This document shows positions 35,653 to 45,402 of a stretch of DNA of 64,000 bases, in pieces. Where the stretch lies: contig CAYRAM010000008.1 in NCBI GenBank assembly GCA_964422295.1, forward strand, positions 1 to 64,000, given 5' to 3'. Numbering within the stretch: position 1 is the first letter of the stretch; the number at the start of each line of letters is the position of its first letter. The DNA comes from UBA12191 sp964422295. Its GTDB lineage: Bacteria; Planctomycetota; UBA8108; UBA1146. The notes beneath the pieces are model-generated. The model was not told the DNA's origin. It made no database searches and saw only the letters and a program-made list of their open reading frames with translations. The position numbers and the translations under genes were made by a program.

Positions 35653-37710
35653 TCAAGATCCTTCGAGTCCCAAGAGACCAGGATCCACATCAGGAGGAAG
35701 CTGGGTCTTGCCTTCTTTCCGATCGTCGGATGAAGATTCCTCTATCGGCTTGGAGGGAGTGTCAGGATCCAACAGCGCATCCGGTAATGGGATATCCATC
35801 AATTGATAGATTTCACGATCGTTGAGGACTTCTTTCTCAAGCAACTCACGGGTAAGCAGCTCAAGCTTGTCTCTGGATTCGCCAAGAATCCGCAGTGCCC
35901 TCTGATATGCATCGTCGAGAATTACCCTAATTTCTTCGTCGATCATCATGGCAGTGTGTTCACTGAAATTTTTGGATTCACCCAATTCACGGCCCAAAAA
36001 GATATGTTCTTCACCGCGCTTAAACGATACAGGGCCCATCTTTTCACTCATGCCCCACAAGCAGATCATGCGTTCTGCCAGGTTTGTCGCCTGTTCGAGA
36101 TCATTGGAAGCACCCGTCGTAAACTCTTGGAAAACGAGATCCTCCGCTGCGCGCCCTCCCAAAAGAATCGCGATCCGATTGAGAAGATATGTCTTTGAGT
36201 AATTATTGGTGTCTTCCATAGGCAACTGCTGAGTCACACCCAATGCCCTACCCCTGGGGACGATGGTCACCGAGTGGACCGGGTCCGCTTCAGGAAGCAA
36301 CATCGCCAAGAGCGCATGTCCCGCCTCGTGGTAGGCAGTCAATTCCTTCTCTTTTTCACTCATCGCCTCATCGCGAAGGGTACCCAGTTGGATCTTGTCC
36401 TTGGCGCGCTCGAAATCGCCGTGGGTAATTCGCTGATGTCCTCTTCGGGCAGCCATCAAAGCAGCTTCATTGGCCAAATTTTCAAGGTCCGCTCCCGAGA
36501 ATCCGATGGTTCCCCTGGCGAGGGACTCCATGTCGACATCGGAAGCGAGAGGCATATTGCGGGTATGCACCCCGAGGATCGCCTTGCGTCCATCCTTTTG
36601 CGGTCGCTCCACAACCACCTGACGGTCGAATCGCCCCGGCCTGACCAGTGCGGCATCCAAGACATCCGGTCGATTGGTGGCGGCAAGAACGATGACTGCC
36701 TGATTCGATTCAAAACCGTCCATCTCGGACAAAATCTGATTCAGGGTTTGCTCCCTCTCGTCGTGCCCTCCACCGAGGCCTGCGCCTCTGGATCGGCCAA
36801 CGGCATCGATTTCGTCGATGAACACGATACAAGGCGCACTCTTTTTCGCTTCTTCAAACAGTTCCCGTACTCGGGATGCTCCCACTCCGACAAACAGTTC
36901 GATGAACTCAGATCCAGAAATGGAAAAGAAGGGAACGCCTGCTTCACCAGCGACAGCTCTTGCGAGCAGAGTCTTTCCCGTTCCGGGAGGACCAACCAAC
37001 AGAACGCCCTTGGGAATTTTCGCGCCCAGTTGCGTGAATCGCTCTGGCTCCTTGAGGAAGTCGACCAACTCCTGGAGTTCTTTTTTGACATTTTTAAGAC
37101 CCGCAACATCATCAAAGGTTTCCGAGCCTTCACCCTTCTCGAAACGCTTGGCCTGATTCCCGGCAAACTTGCCAAAGATTCCCGGTCCACCCATCTGTCG
37201 ACGGACACGGTTACTCATCCACCAAAAGAAAAGGACCAGTATCAAGATCGGCAAAAATCCGGTGACAACCACTTGCCATGCAGGTGTAGTGTTGGTCAGG
37301 AAGATGACGGGAACTCCCTGATCGGTGCACATCTCGAAAAGATTTTTCTGAATCTCGCCCGGGATATTGGCGAAGATTTTTTCTGCCTCAACACTGTTTT
37401 CTGCACCGAGTGAACCTTGCGTAACATTGATATTGCTTCTCAGTACAGCAACGAAGACTTCCTGCTCGGCTTCCTCCAGCTTATCGACATTCCCACGCTC
37501 GACTTCACTGAAGAGACGTGTGGATTCCACCTCAATTGCGCCCATGCGAATCTTGTTGGAAAACAGGTTTGTCAGGGTGAACACACCGAGCAACAGCACC
37601 AACATCCAAAACCAGGGGCGCTGACTCCAAGAAGGAGCTTGCTGCTCCTCCTCTTCAATTTCATTGGGGTCGTTGGGATCAGATTCTCTCAAGACAATCT
37701 CCTCTATCAC
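35653..37710 (-). CDS. ftsH: ATP-dependent zinc metalloprotease FtsH
   Basis: A 685-residue membrane protease that unfolds and degrades membrane and soluble proteins as a hexamer. Two transmembrane helices (about 33-50 and 146-164) flank a periplasmic domain. The AAA domain has Walker A GPPGTGKT, Walker B IVFIDEIDA and the second region of homology ATNRPDVLDAALVRPGRFDR. The protease domain has the zinc motif HEAGH and a downstream acidic ligand segment. All key residues are intact. The annotated start is GTG 37710; a TTG at 37692 has a better ribosome-binding site (GAGGAG, 6 bases) and would shorten it by six residues. The acidic tail is longer than in E. coli. Confidence 0.97.
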   Translation of the reverse strand: MIEEIVLRESDPNDPNEIEEEEQQAPSWSQRPWFWMLVLLLGVFTLTNLFSNKIRMGAIEVESTRLFSEVERGNVDKLEEAEQEVFVAVLRSNINVTQGSLGAENSVEAEKIFANIPGEIQKNLFEMCTDQGVPVIFLTNTTPAWQVVVTGFLPILILVLFFWWMSNRVRRQMGGPGIFGKFAGNQAKRFEKGEGSETFDDVAGLKNVKKELQELVDFLKEPERFTQLGAKIPKGVLLVGPPGTGKTLLARAVAGEAGVPFFSISGSEFIELFVGVGASRVRELFEEAKKSAPCIVFIDEIDAVGRSRGAGLGGGHDEREQTLNQILSEMDGFESNQAVIVLAATNRPDVLDAALVRPGRFDRQVVVERPQKDGRKAILGVHTRNMPLASDVDMESLARGTIGFSGADLENLANEAALMAARRGHQRITHGDFERAKDKIQLGTLRDEAMSEKEKELTAYHEAGHALLAMLLPEADPVHSVTIVPRGRALGVTQQLPMEDTNNYSKTYLLNRIAILLGGRAAEDLVFQEFTTGASNDLEQATNLAERMICLWGMSEKMGPVSFKRGEEHIFLGRELGESKNFSEHTAMMIDEEIRVILDDAYQRALRILGESRDKLELLTRELLEKEVLNDREIYQLMDIPLPDALLDPDTPSKPIEESSSDDRKEGKTQLPPDVDPGLLGLEGS

Positions 37711-37826
37711 TACTTTTTCGCGCGGCGTCCAACCCGAGGGCTACCATTGAAACAAGACTCCACCGGCCCCATCTTCAACGAGGGGTCCGAGGATTGAGTT
37801 CCGCTTCAGCAAGACCTGATCGGGAC

Positions 37827-39989
37827 TTAATATAATGCCAGATTTCGGGCTGCTTGTGCCACTTTCTCCGGTTGGGGCAGGATGACTTCTTCCAATTCCG
37901 GTGCATAGGCCACGAAACAGTCCATGGCTCCAACACGGCGCACAGGGGCATCCAGGTAGTCAAATAGCTCGTCCTGGATTCTGGCGGCCAATTCTGCCCC
38001 ATAACCCCATGATAGCGACTCCTCGTGAACGATAAGGACCTTGTGGTTCTTTTTTACCGACTCCTCGATGGAATCCCAATCGTAGGGAGCCAACGTCCTG
38101 AGATCGAGGATCTCCGCCTCGATCCCCTCCTCTGCAAGGGATTTGGCTGCCGTCATACAACGGTGGACCAGCGCACCGTAGGTGATGATCGTCAACTGGT
38201 CTCCCTCGCGTACCCGGCAAGCTTTGCCGAAGGGAATCATGAAGTCGGGTCCGGGATATGCCCCCTTGTTGTGAGTTTGGCGATAGAGATGTTTGTGCTC
38301 CAGGAAAATAACAGGATCCTGACAGCGAATGGCAGTGCGGAGGAGCCCATTGGCATCGGTCGCATTGCTCGGCATGACGACGCGCAAACCAGGAATGTGA
38401 GTGAAGAGGGTCTCGGCAGATTGGCTGTGATACACAGCGCCGCCACGCAGGTAGCCTCCACTGGCAACACGGATCACCACCGGACAACTGTCCGCACCCG
38501 CCGACCGCCAACGCATCAGGGCCAATTCGGATCGAATCTGATGGTATGCAGGCCAGATGTAATCAAGAAACTGGATCTCTACCACCGGCTTGAGGCCACG
38601 AACCGCCATGCCGATGGCTCTGCCAACGATATTGGCCTCGGCGAGGGGAGAGTTGTACACCCGGTCCCCACCGAACTCTCGCTGTAACCCGAAGGTCGCT
38701 TTGAAAACTCCACCCTTGCCCTTGACCTCATCGAGAACTTCACTGCGACTGGCATCGGCAACATCTTCACCGAAAACATGAATTCTGGAATCCCGACGCA
38801 TCTCATCGCGAAGCGAGGCGTTTATCAGGTCGACCATCGTTGTCGGATCCGATCCTCCATCGACCATAGCCGGAGATTCGAAGCGGTCGGATGTGGGATC
38901 CACCGTCGGCGAATACAGATGATCCAGTACTGTCGAAGGATCGGGCTGAGGAGTCGCAACTGCGATATCGGAAGCCTCTCGAACCTCGGATCGGATTCGT
39001 TCTCGTATCGCTTCCAATGTTTCTTCATCGGCAATGCCGTTTTCGATCAAGAAGCGTGGGAATGAACTCAGCGGGTCCCTGGGTTCCTCCGCCTCGCGCT
39101 CGCTCGATGGCCGATAGAGCCGTTCATCATCGGAGAGACTGTGGCTATATGGACGAATCACCTTCGCATGGACCAATGCCGGCCCGCTTCCTCCACGCAT
39201 GTCAGCGACTATTTTTGAGAGCATCGCGTGACAAGCGATCGGATCACAGCCATCCACTTCTCGCACATCGAGCCCCGGGAAGCCGAGAACAAGACTGGAG
39301 ATGGAACCACCCGGAGTATTTACCTCCACCGGAACACTGATGGCATAGCCGTTATCTTCGACGACGAACAGAACCGGTAATTCCAGATTGCAAGCGGTGC
39401 TCAGTGATTCCCAAAACTCACCTTCACTGGTAGTGCCATCCCCCACTGATACGTGAACGATTTCACCATCGGACCAATCTGCGATCTTCTCGCGAAGGGA
39501 CGCATCTTCCTTGCCCTTCTTCCAGGCTTCTGCCGTTCCGACTGCATGAAGACACTGACTGCCGGTGCAAGAGGACTGATTGACAACGTGAAGATGCTTC
39601 GCTCCCCAATGGGATGGCATCTGTCGACCTGCCCCGGCAGGCTCGTCGTGAGCAGCGGTCCCCATTTTGAACATCTCGACGGGAGTCAAACCCAACTGGA
39701 GCATCAATGCCCGATCCCTGTAGTAGGGGAAAAACCAGTCCCTTTTCGGGTCCAGAACCCTGCCCAGAACAGTATTGATGGCTTCATGACCACAACCGTT
39801 GATCTGGAAGAAAATCTTGCCCTTGCCTTTAAGACGAATCTCCTCGTCATCGATTTCTCTGCTGAGGAACATGTTTCTGTAGATATCGAGAAGGTCTTTC
39901 TTCTCCAGTCCATGCAGATCCACTTTAGGCTCCTCTACCTTCCGGGGGCGACCGGGAGATTTCTTCTTCTTGTTCTTTTGAGTCGGCAT
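37827..39989 (-). CDS. 2-oxoacid dehydrogenase E1, alpha and beta subunits fused
   Basis: A 720-residue thiamine diphosphate enzyme carrying both E1 subunits in one chain. After a Lys-rich start, the alpha part (about 25-350) has the ThDP/magnesium motif GDGTTSEGEFWESLSTACNL with NGYAISVP. The beta part (about 390-720) has FGEDVAD, SPLAEANIVGRAIGMAVRG and HSQSAETLF. The sequence style is that of branched-chain 2-oxoacid dehydrogenases, in which such fusions occur, rather than of the E. coli AceE type; pyruvate cannot be excluded. It decarboxylates the 2-oxoacid and acylates the lipoyl group of E2. It diverges from lpd-E1beta-E2-lipB-lipA. The start at 39989 has AGGA 5 bases upstream; the frame is open further, without protein character. 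Confidence 0.92.
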   Translation of the reverse strand: MPTQKNKKKKSPGRPRKVEEPKVDLHGLEKKDLLDIYRNMFLSREIDDEEIRLKGKGKIFFQINGCGHEAINTVLGRVLDPKRDWFFPYYRDRALMLQLGLTPVEMFKMGTAAHDEPAGAGRQMPSHWGAKHLHVVNQSSCTGSQCLHAVGTAEAWKKGKEDASLREKIADWSDGEIVHVSVGDGTTSEGEFWESLSTACNLELPVLFVVEDNGYAISVPVEVNTPGGSISSLVLGFPGLDVREVDGCDPIACHAMLSKIVADMRGGSGPALVHAKVIRPYSHSLSDDERLYRPSSEREAEEPRDPLSSFPRFLIENGIADEETLEAIRERIRSEVREASDIAVATPQPDPSTVLDHLYSPTVDPTSDRFESPAMVDGGSDPTTMVDLINASLRDEMRRDSRIHVFGEDVADASRSEVLDEVKGKGGVFKATFGLQREFGGDRVYNSPLAEANIVGRAIGMAVRGLKPVVEIQFLDYIWPAYHQIRSELALMRWRSAGADSCPVVIRVASGGYLRGGAVYHSQSAETLFTHIPGLRVVMPSNATDANGLLRTAIRCQDPVIFLEHKHLYRQTHNKGAYPGPDFMIPFGKACRVREGDQLTIITYGALVHRCMTAAKSLAEEGIEAEILDLRTLAPYDWDSIEESVKKNHKVLIVHEESLSWGYGAELAARIQDELFDYLDAPVRRVGAMDCFVAYAPELEEVILPQPEKVAQAARNLALY

Positions 39990-40256
39990 GAAGGTCCTGA
40001 CCACTTCCCGGAGAACCGGAAAGGCTGGGCGCAATGCCCCACAGGGGGCATACACGGTCTCACGGCATTCTAGGGTCCTCGGGCCGGTCATACAACGAGA
40101 CCCGCTCTCTCTCTTCGCTGGATGCGGAGGTGCCATTGCGGGTATCGTTCAGGAACTCGTGCCCGGAAGTTGTCGATCCAGATCACACCCTCCTTTGTGC
40201 ACCCCGGATGAGCTGAATCGAGTTGCCCGACAGACGAGGCAGGAAGGAACACTTCA

Positions 40257-41672
40257 ATGGTCGAAAAAATCGGCAGTTTCGACGTCGCCGTCATCGGCGG
40301 AGGCCCTGGTGGTTACGTTGCCGCAATTCGCGCAGGACAACTGGGCCTTTCCACCGTCTTGATCGAAAAGGATCCACAGCCGGGTGGCACCTGCCTGCAC
40401 CGAGGCTGCATTCCGACCAAAGCCCTTTTGCAGAGTGCTCACGTTCTGGATGTTGCAAAAGAGTCATCCTATTTCGGAGTCCAACTGGATAACCCCACTG
40501 TCGACATGGAGGGCGTCCTCTCATTCCAAAAGAAGATCGTCCAAAAGAATGCCAAGGGTGTCGAATTCTTGCTCAAGAAAAACGGTGTAACGACGATCCA
40601 CGGAACTGGTCGTCTCGACGGGTTGAACTCCATTAGGGTCGTGATCGACGACAACACCGAACAGTTGGTTGAAGCCAAAAACATCATTCTGGCGACGGGA
40701 TCTGTCGCTGCCCGGCCGGGATTCCTCGATTGGAGCACCGACAAGATCATCACCAGCGACGAAGCCCTTAGGCTCGATTCGGTCCCTGGCAAGGTCGTCG
40801 TTCTCGGAGCGGGTGCCGTCGGCTGCGAGTTTGCTTCCATCCTCAACTCATTCGGAAGTGAAGTAACACTCGTCGAAATGATGGATCGTCTTCTTCCCAT
40901 TGAAGATCACGAATGCTCCGCAGAATTGCAGCGTTCTTTCAAAAAACACCGCATCCGCAGCATGGTCTCCACAAAATTGGAGAAAGCGACTCCCACAGAT
41001 TCGGGTGTCGATCTGGTACTCACCGATGGCTCTGGCAAATCTGAAGAGATCCATGCCGATATTCTACTCTGCGCCATCGGTCGCAGACCTGTCACCGACG
41101 GATTGAAGCTGGACCAGGTCGGCATCAAAACCGAAAAAGGATTCGTCCCGGTGAACCCGGATCAAAGTACGACCCGTTCCAACATTTTCGCCATCGGTGA
41201 CATCGTTCATGGGAGCCCGCAATTGGCTCACGTCGCCAGCGCAGAAGGCATCATTGCTGTCGAGACCATCGCCGGAATGCACACCCAGCCCATCGTCAAT
41301 GAGCGCGTTCCCAATGCGACCTACTGCCACCCCGAAGTGGCCAGCGTCGGCCTGACTGAAAACGCCGCGCGCGATGCAGGCCATCCACTCAAGGTTTCAA
41401 AATTTCCCCTCTCGGCCTTGGGAAAATCGGGCATCGTTGGCAAGGCGATCCCCGGCTTCTTCAAGATCATCGCCGATGAACAGTACGGTGAAATTCTGGG
41501 CATTCACATCGTTGGCCCCCATGCCACCGATTTGATCAGTGAAGGTTGTGCCATCTTGGGGCTGGAAGGCACCGCTGCTGATTTGGCCCACATCATCCAC
41601 CCCCACCCCACATTGGGTGAAGGCATGATGGAAGCCGCCCACGGTCTCGTCGGTGGTGCCATCCACATGTAG
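40257..41672 (+). CDS. lpdA: Dihydrolipoamide dehydrogenase (E3)
   Basis: A 471-residue flavoprotein disulfide reductase that reoxidises the lipoyl groups of 2-oxoacid dehydrogenases, passing electrons to NAD+. The FAD motif GGGPGGYVAAIRAGQLG is at about 14-30. The redox pair is GGTCLHRGCIPTK, with the NAD-binding GAGAVGCEFASIL at about 182-194. The C-terminal HIIHPHPTLGE carries the catalytic His-Glu pair. It opens a five-gene set for the complex and its lipoylation; the next gene begins 10 bases later. The start follows GGCAGGAAGGAAC. Confidence 0.97.
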   Translation: MVEKIGSFDVAVIGGGPGGYVAAIRAGQLGLSTVLIEKDPQPGGTCLHRGCIPTKALLQSAHVLDVAKESSYFGVQLDNPTVDMEGVLSFQKKIVQKNAKGVEFLLKKNGVTTIHGTGRLDGLNSIRVVIDDNTEQLVEAKNIILATGSVAARPGFLDWSTDKIITSDEALRLDSVPGKVVVLGAGAVGCEFASILNSFGSEVTLVEMMDRLLPIEDHECSAELQRSFKKHRIRSMVSTKLEKATPTDSGVDLVLTDGSGKSEEIHADILLCAIGRRPVTDGLKLDQVGIKTEKGFVPVNPDQSTTRSNIFAIGDIVHGSPQLAHVASAEGIIAVETIAGMHTQPIVNERVPNATYCHPEVASVGLTENAARDAGHPLKVSKFPLSALGKSGIVGKAIPGFFKIIADEQYGEILGIHIVGPHATDLISEGCAILGLEGTAADLAHIIHPHPTLGEGMMEAAHGLVGGAIHM

Positions 41673-41682
41673 AGAGGGTTTC

Positions 41683-42663
41683 TTGGCAGAAACGATCACT
41701 TACCTCGAGTCGTTACAGAGAGCTTTGACCCAGGTGCTCGATGAAGATCCGGCAACCTTCATCATCGGTGAAGACATCGGTGCCTATGGCGGTGCATTCA
41801 AATTGACCGATGGTTTTCTTCAAAAGTACGGCGAGAATCGCATCATCGATACTCCGATCGTCGAAACCGGTCTCGTTGGAGCCGCCATCGGTGCGGGGAT
41901 GGCTGGACTCAAGCCGATCGTAGAGATGCAATTTATCGATTTCATTTCGTGCACCTTCAATCAACTGACCAATTTTGCCGCAACATGCCATTTTCGGTGG
42001 GGTCAAAATGTTCCCATCGTCGTCAGGGGTCCTTCCGGCGGTGGAGTCCACGCTGGACCCTTCCACAGTCAAATGGTCGAATCTTTCTTCCTCAATACTC
42101 CCGGGTTGAAGATCGTGGTCCCCGCCACTGTGTCCGATGTCCACGGGATGCTGCTGGGAGCGGTCGCAGATCCAAATCCGGTCCTCTTCCTCGAGCAAAA
42201 AGGGCTCTACCGCACACTCAAGGAGGAGATCGATGGAACTCCCGCAGCGGTCCCCCCAGGAAAAGCCCGGCTGCATCGCAGAGGAGACAAAGTCAGCGTG
42301 ATCACATGGGGCGCAATGCTGCACCGTTGCACCGCAGCGGCAATGAAAGCGGAGAGTGAGCTTGGGATCTCCTGTGAAATTCTCGACCTGCGATCTCTTT
42401 GCCCTCTCGACTTCGATGCCATCTATGAGACTGTGCGCAAGACTGGAAAAGTATTGGTGATCCATGAGGACAACCTGACCGGAGGTGCCGGATCAGAGAT
42501 CGCCGCCCGGATCGTCGAACACTGCTTCGAGGATCTCGACGCCCCGGTTCGTCGAATCGCCGCACTGGATGTTCCCATCCCCTATGCCGCCACTCTGGAA
42601 GACGCTTCCCTGCCCGATGAAAAGCGCATCCTCGAGGAGATTCGCCAACTCTCCGCCTGGTAG
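41683..42663 (+). CDS. 2-oxoacid dehydrogenase E1 beta subunit (separate copy)
   Basis: A 326-residue E1 beta. It begins AETITYLESLQRALTQVLDEDP and has the family blocks IIGEDIGAYGGAFKLTDGF, TPIVETGLVGAAIGAGMAGLKPIVEMQF and HSQMVESFFLNTPGLKIVVPA. The start is best read as TTG 41683, 5 bases after GAGGG; a GTG at 41653 would overlap lpdA and has no ribosome-binding site. An E1 beta normally works as a heterotetramer with E1 alpha, but no separate alpha gene lies here. The fused E1 across the divergent promoter already has its own beta part. The partner may be elsewhere in the genome. Confidence 0.93.
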   Translation: MAETITYLESLQRALTQVLDEDPATFIIGEDIGAYGGAFKLTDGFLQKYGENRIIDTPIVETGLVGAAIGAGMAGLKPIVEMQFIDFISCTFNQLTNFAATCHFRWGQNVPIVVRGPSGGGVHAGPFHSQMVESFFLNTPGLKIVVPATVSDVHGMLLGAVADPNPVLFLEQKGLYRTLKEEIDGTPAAVPPGKARLHRRGDKVSVITWGAMLHRCTAAAMKAESELGISCEILDLRSLCPLDFDAIYETVRKTGKVLVIHEDNLTGGAGSEIAARIVEHCFEDLDAPVRRIAALDVPIPYAATLEDASLPDEKRILEEIRQLSAW

Positions 42664-42879
42664 TCCCTTGCGGCCCAAAGCCAGCGCAAACGCTTTGCCT
42701 CAGCATTCTCAACAGGTGAATTCGCCAAATTTCAGCCTCCCGCAGGGCCAACTCCAGTGGTTGCCTGAAGGGGTCCCGGGTATGATCACCCACCTGTGAT
42801 GGGCAAGTGTGCCATCACGTCATTGCGGGGTCTGCGGGGGTTGTTTCCCGCCCCCCTGACTCAGGAAGAAGTGATCATC

Positions 42880-44712
42880 ATGGCAACCGAAGTGCTGATG
42901 CCCCAAATGGGAGAGTCAATCGCCGAAGGAACCCTGACACGCTGGTTCAAGCAACCCGGAGATGTCATCAAGCGCGATGAACCCCTTTTTGAAATCTCCA
43001 CCGACAAAGTCGATGCCGAGGTCCCTGCCCCTGCGGATGGGGTTCTTGAAAAAATCATCGTCGAAGAAGGTGCCACAGTGGAGGTCAACACCGTGGTCGC
43101 TCTTCTCGGCACCGGAGATGGCGCAGCGGCTGAATCCGCCGCAGAAGCGACTCCTGCCCCGGCAGCAGCACCCGAGCCGGTCGCAGAAGCGACTCCGGCA
43201 GTCGTGGAAGTTGCGCCTGCCGACACTCCCGCAGCTGCTCCTGCTCCCTCGGCCGAAGCCCCTGCTTCTGAATCCCCTGCTGCCTCCGGAGCACGGATCG
43301 ATGTCCCGATGCCCCAGATGGGAGAGTCGATCGCTGAAGGCACCCTGACCCGTTGGTTCAAGCAGGCTGGGGATACGGTTGAGAGGGACGAACCCCTCTT
43401 CGAAATCTCTACCGACAAAGTCGATGCAGAAGTCCCTGCCCCCGCCAGCGGTGTCCTCGCCGAGATCCTCGTCGAGGAGGGCTCTACCGTCGAGGTCAAC
43501 ACCATCGTCGCCAGGATCGGAGGGGACGGTGCCAACACCTCCCCTGCTTCCACTCCCGCTGCGCTCCCCGAAACGACTCCGACACCTGCGGCGAATGAAA
43601 CCTCCATACCCACTGCCGTAACCACGGCTGCACCTGCTCCTGCGCCTGCTCCTGCGCCTGCGCCTGTACCTGTTCCGGCACCTGCTCCCTCACCTGCTGC
43701 AGTGGCCGTACCTGCGGCTGCAGCGATCGCCAACGGTTCCCACAAGGTTCGCTCCTCACCTCTGGTGCGGCGCATCGCCCGCGACAACGGCATCGCCGAT
43801 CTATCCGTCATCCCCGGCACCGGAGCAGGCGGACGCATCACCAAAGAGGACATCCTTCAGTTCATCTCCGGTGGCAGCGTCGCCCCGGCAACACCCGCTG
43901 CTGCTCCCGCTACGCCTTCGGCAGTTCCGGCTACGCCTGCTGCAGTTCCGGCAGCGACACCGGCGCCCGCTGCTGCTCCCCCAGCGGCTCTGGCAGCGCA
44001 GGGACTCCCCAGGGGAGGCAGCCAGGTCGAAAAGATGTCGGTGATGCGACGCAAAATCGCCGAGCACATGGTCGATTCCCGCAGAACTTCCGCCCACGTC
44101 CACTCTGTTTTCGAAGCAGACATGACCGCCATCGCACAAATGCGCCAGAAGTGGAAGAGCGAGTTTCAATCCCGCAATGGCACCAAGTTGACCTACATGC
44201 CGTTCTTCCTCAGAGCATGTTGTGATGCCCTGCGCCAGTTCCCCCACGTCAATGCTTCCCTCGATGGGGATGACATTCTGCTCCACAACGATGTCAACAT
44301 CGGAATAGCGGTCGCCCTTGAAAATGGTCTCATCGTTCCTGTCGTCAAAAATGTGCAGGACATGAGCCTTGCAGGGATTCAAAAGTCGGTGACCGACCTG
44401 GCGGAAAGGGCCCGCAACAAACAACTACTTCCCGACGAAGTTGCCGGAGGGACATTCACTATCACGAATCCGGGGCAATTTGGTGGGCTCTTCGGGATTC
44501 CCATCATCAATCAGCCTCAGGTCGCCATCCTGGGAGTGGGTGGAATCATCAAGCGCCCGGTCGTCGTCGATGGAGATAAGATCGCCATCCGCGACATGCT
44601 CTACATGTGCCTCTCATACGACCATCGTCTCGTCGATGGTGCGCTGGCGGATCAATTCATGTCACACGTCAAAAGTACCCTTGAGAACTTTGACGAAGCG
44701 GCGATTGGTTAG
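42880..44712 (+). CDS. Dihydrolipoamide acyltransferase (E2) with two lipoyl domains
   Basis: A 610-residue E2 core of a 2-oxoacid dehydrogenase complex. Two nearly identical lipoyl domains (about 1-78 and 138-215) carry the modified lysines K43 and K180 in ISTDKVDAEVPAP. An Ala/Pro-rich linker precedes the peripheral subunit-binding domain (about 290-327, SPLVRRIARDNGIADL). A second such linker leads to the catalytic domain, with active-site H582 in SYDHRLVDG. The start at 42880 is where the lipoyl domain begins; the open frame before it has no protein character. Acyl specificity is not readable; the VPMPQMGESI(A/T)EG style is shared by branched-chain and succinyl E2. The neighbours lipB and lipA make and attach its lipoate. 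Confidence 0.95.
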   Translation: MATEVLMPQMGESIAEGTLTRWFKQPGDVIKRDEPLFEISTDKVDAEVPAPADGVLEKIIVEEGATVEVNTVVALLGTGDGAAAESAAEATPAPAAAPEPVAEATPAVVEVAPADTPAAAPAPSAEAPASESPAASGARIDVPMPQMGESIAEGTLTRWFKQAGDTVERDEPLFEISTDKVDAEVPAPASGVLAEILVEEGSTVEVNTIVARIGGDGANTSPASTPAALPETTPTPAANETSIPTAVTTAAPAPAPAPAPAPVPVPAPAPSPAAVAVPAAAAIANGSHKVRSSPLVRRIARDNGIADLSVIPGTGAGGRITKEDILQFISGGSVAPATPAAAPATPSAVPATPAAVPAATPAPAAAPPAALAAQGLPRGGSQVEKMSVMRRKIAEHMVDSRRTSAHVHSVFEADMTAIAQMRQKWKSEFQSRNGTKLTYMPFFLRACCDALRQFPHVNASLDGDDILLHNDVNIGIAVALENGLIVPVVKNVQDMSLAGIQKSVTDLAERARNKQLLPDEVAGGTFTITNPGQFGGLFGIPIINQPQVAILGVGGIIKRPVVVDGDKIAIRDMLYMCLSYDHRLVDGALADQFMSHVKSTLENFDEAAIG

Positions 44713-44721
44713 TGAAACTCC

Positions 44722-45402
44722 ATGAATGCAGCCGTGAGAACTGACCTCTGCGAAATCAAGGTAGAGACTCCCGGCAAAGTTTCATTTTCGCAGATTCACA
44801 ACCAGATGCTGAAACTCCAGGCCGCTCTGGGAGAGCACCCTGAAGAATCCGCAGGAGAGCGGATTTTCCTCTTTGAACCCTCCCCCGTCGTCACCATTGG
44901 AAGTCGAAACGGTGATGTATCCCCGATCCGCTCCCAGGAAAAATTGGAAAAACAGGGGATCGAGATTCTCAGTGTCGATCGTGGAGGGGAGGCCACATAC
45001 CACGGTCCAGGACAACTGTTGGCCTACCCGGTGATTCGCTTGCGCGAGAACGAGCGCGATCTCCATCGCCTGTTGCGCAATCTCGAAGAAGCGATCATTC
45101 GCACACTGGCAGATTGGCAAATCGTCGGTGAAAGGCGTGACGGGCACACCGGAGTTTGGATCGGATACGAAAAAATCGCCTCTGTGGGTCTGAGTGTGCG
45201 CCGTTGGGTCACCGGTCACGGACTGGCTCTCTGTGTCGATGGCGACCAGCGAGCCTTTGACTGGATTGTCCCCTGTGGGATGCAGGATTGCCCCGTCGTA
45301 ACGATGGAGGATCTTCTGGGATCACCGATCGATCTCAAATCTGTGGAGGATCGTCTTCGGCTTCACCTGCTCTCTGTATTGAACAGGGTGGAGGGATCAT
45401 GA
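44722..45402 (+). CDS. lipB: Octanoyltransferase (lipoyl-[acyl carrier protein] transferase)
   Basis: A 226-residue LipB. It moves octanoate from acyl carrier protein to the lipoyl-domain lysine, the first step of lipoate assembly. RGGEATYHGPGQLLAYPVI, the catalytic lysine K151 (YEKIASVGLSVRRWVTGHG) and the catalytic cysteine C185 (VPCGMQDCPV) are all present. It starts 9 bases after the E2 stop and shares ATGA with lipA, so E2, lipB and lipA are probably made together, coupling lipoylation to synthesis of the enzyme that needs it. Confidence 0.95.
   Translation: MNAAVRTDLCEIKVETPGKVSFSQIHNQMLKLQAALGEHPEESAGERIFLFEPSPVVTIGSRNGDVSPIRSQEKLEKQGIEILSVDRGGEATYHGPGQLLAYPVIRLRENERDLHRLLRNLEEAIIRTLADWQIVGERRDGHTGVWIGYEKIASVGLSVRRWVTGHGLALCVDGDQRAFDWIVPCGMQDCPVVTMEDLLGSPIDLKSVEDRLRLHLLSVLNRVEGS

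Noticed and set aside
43085..44010. Repetitive Ala/Pro-coding DNA
   Set aside because: These are the flexible linkers of the E2 enzyme, expected between lipoyl, binding and catalytic domains, not an independent repeat element.
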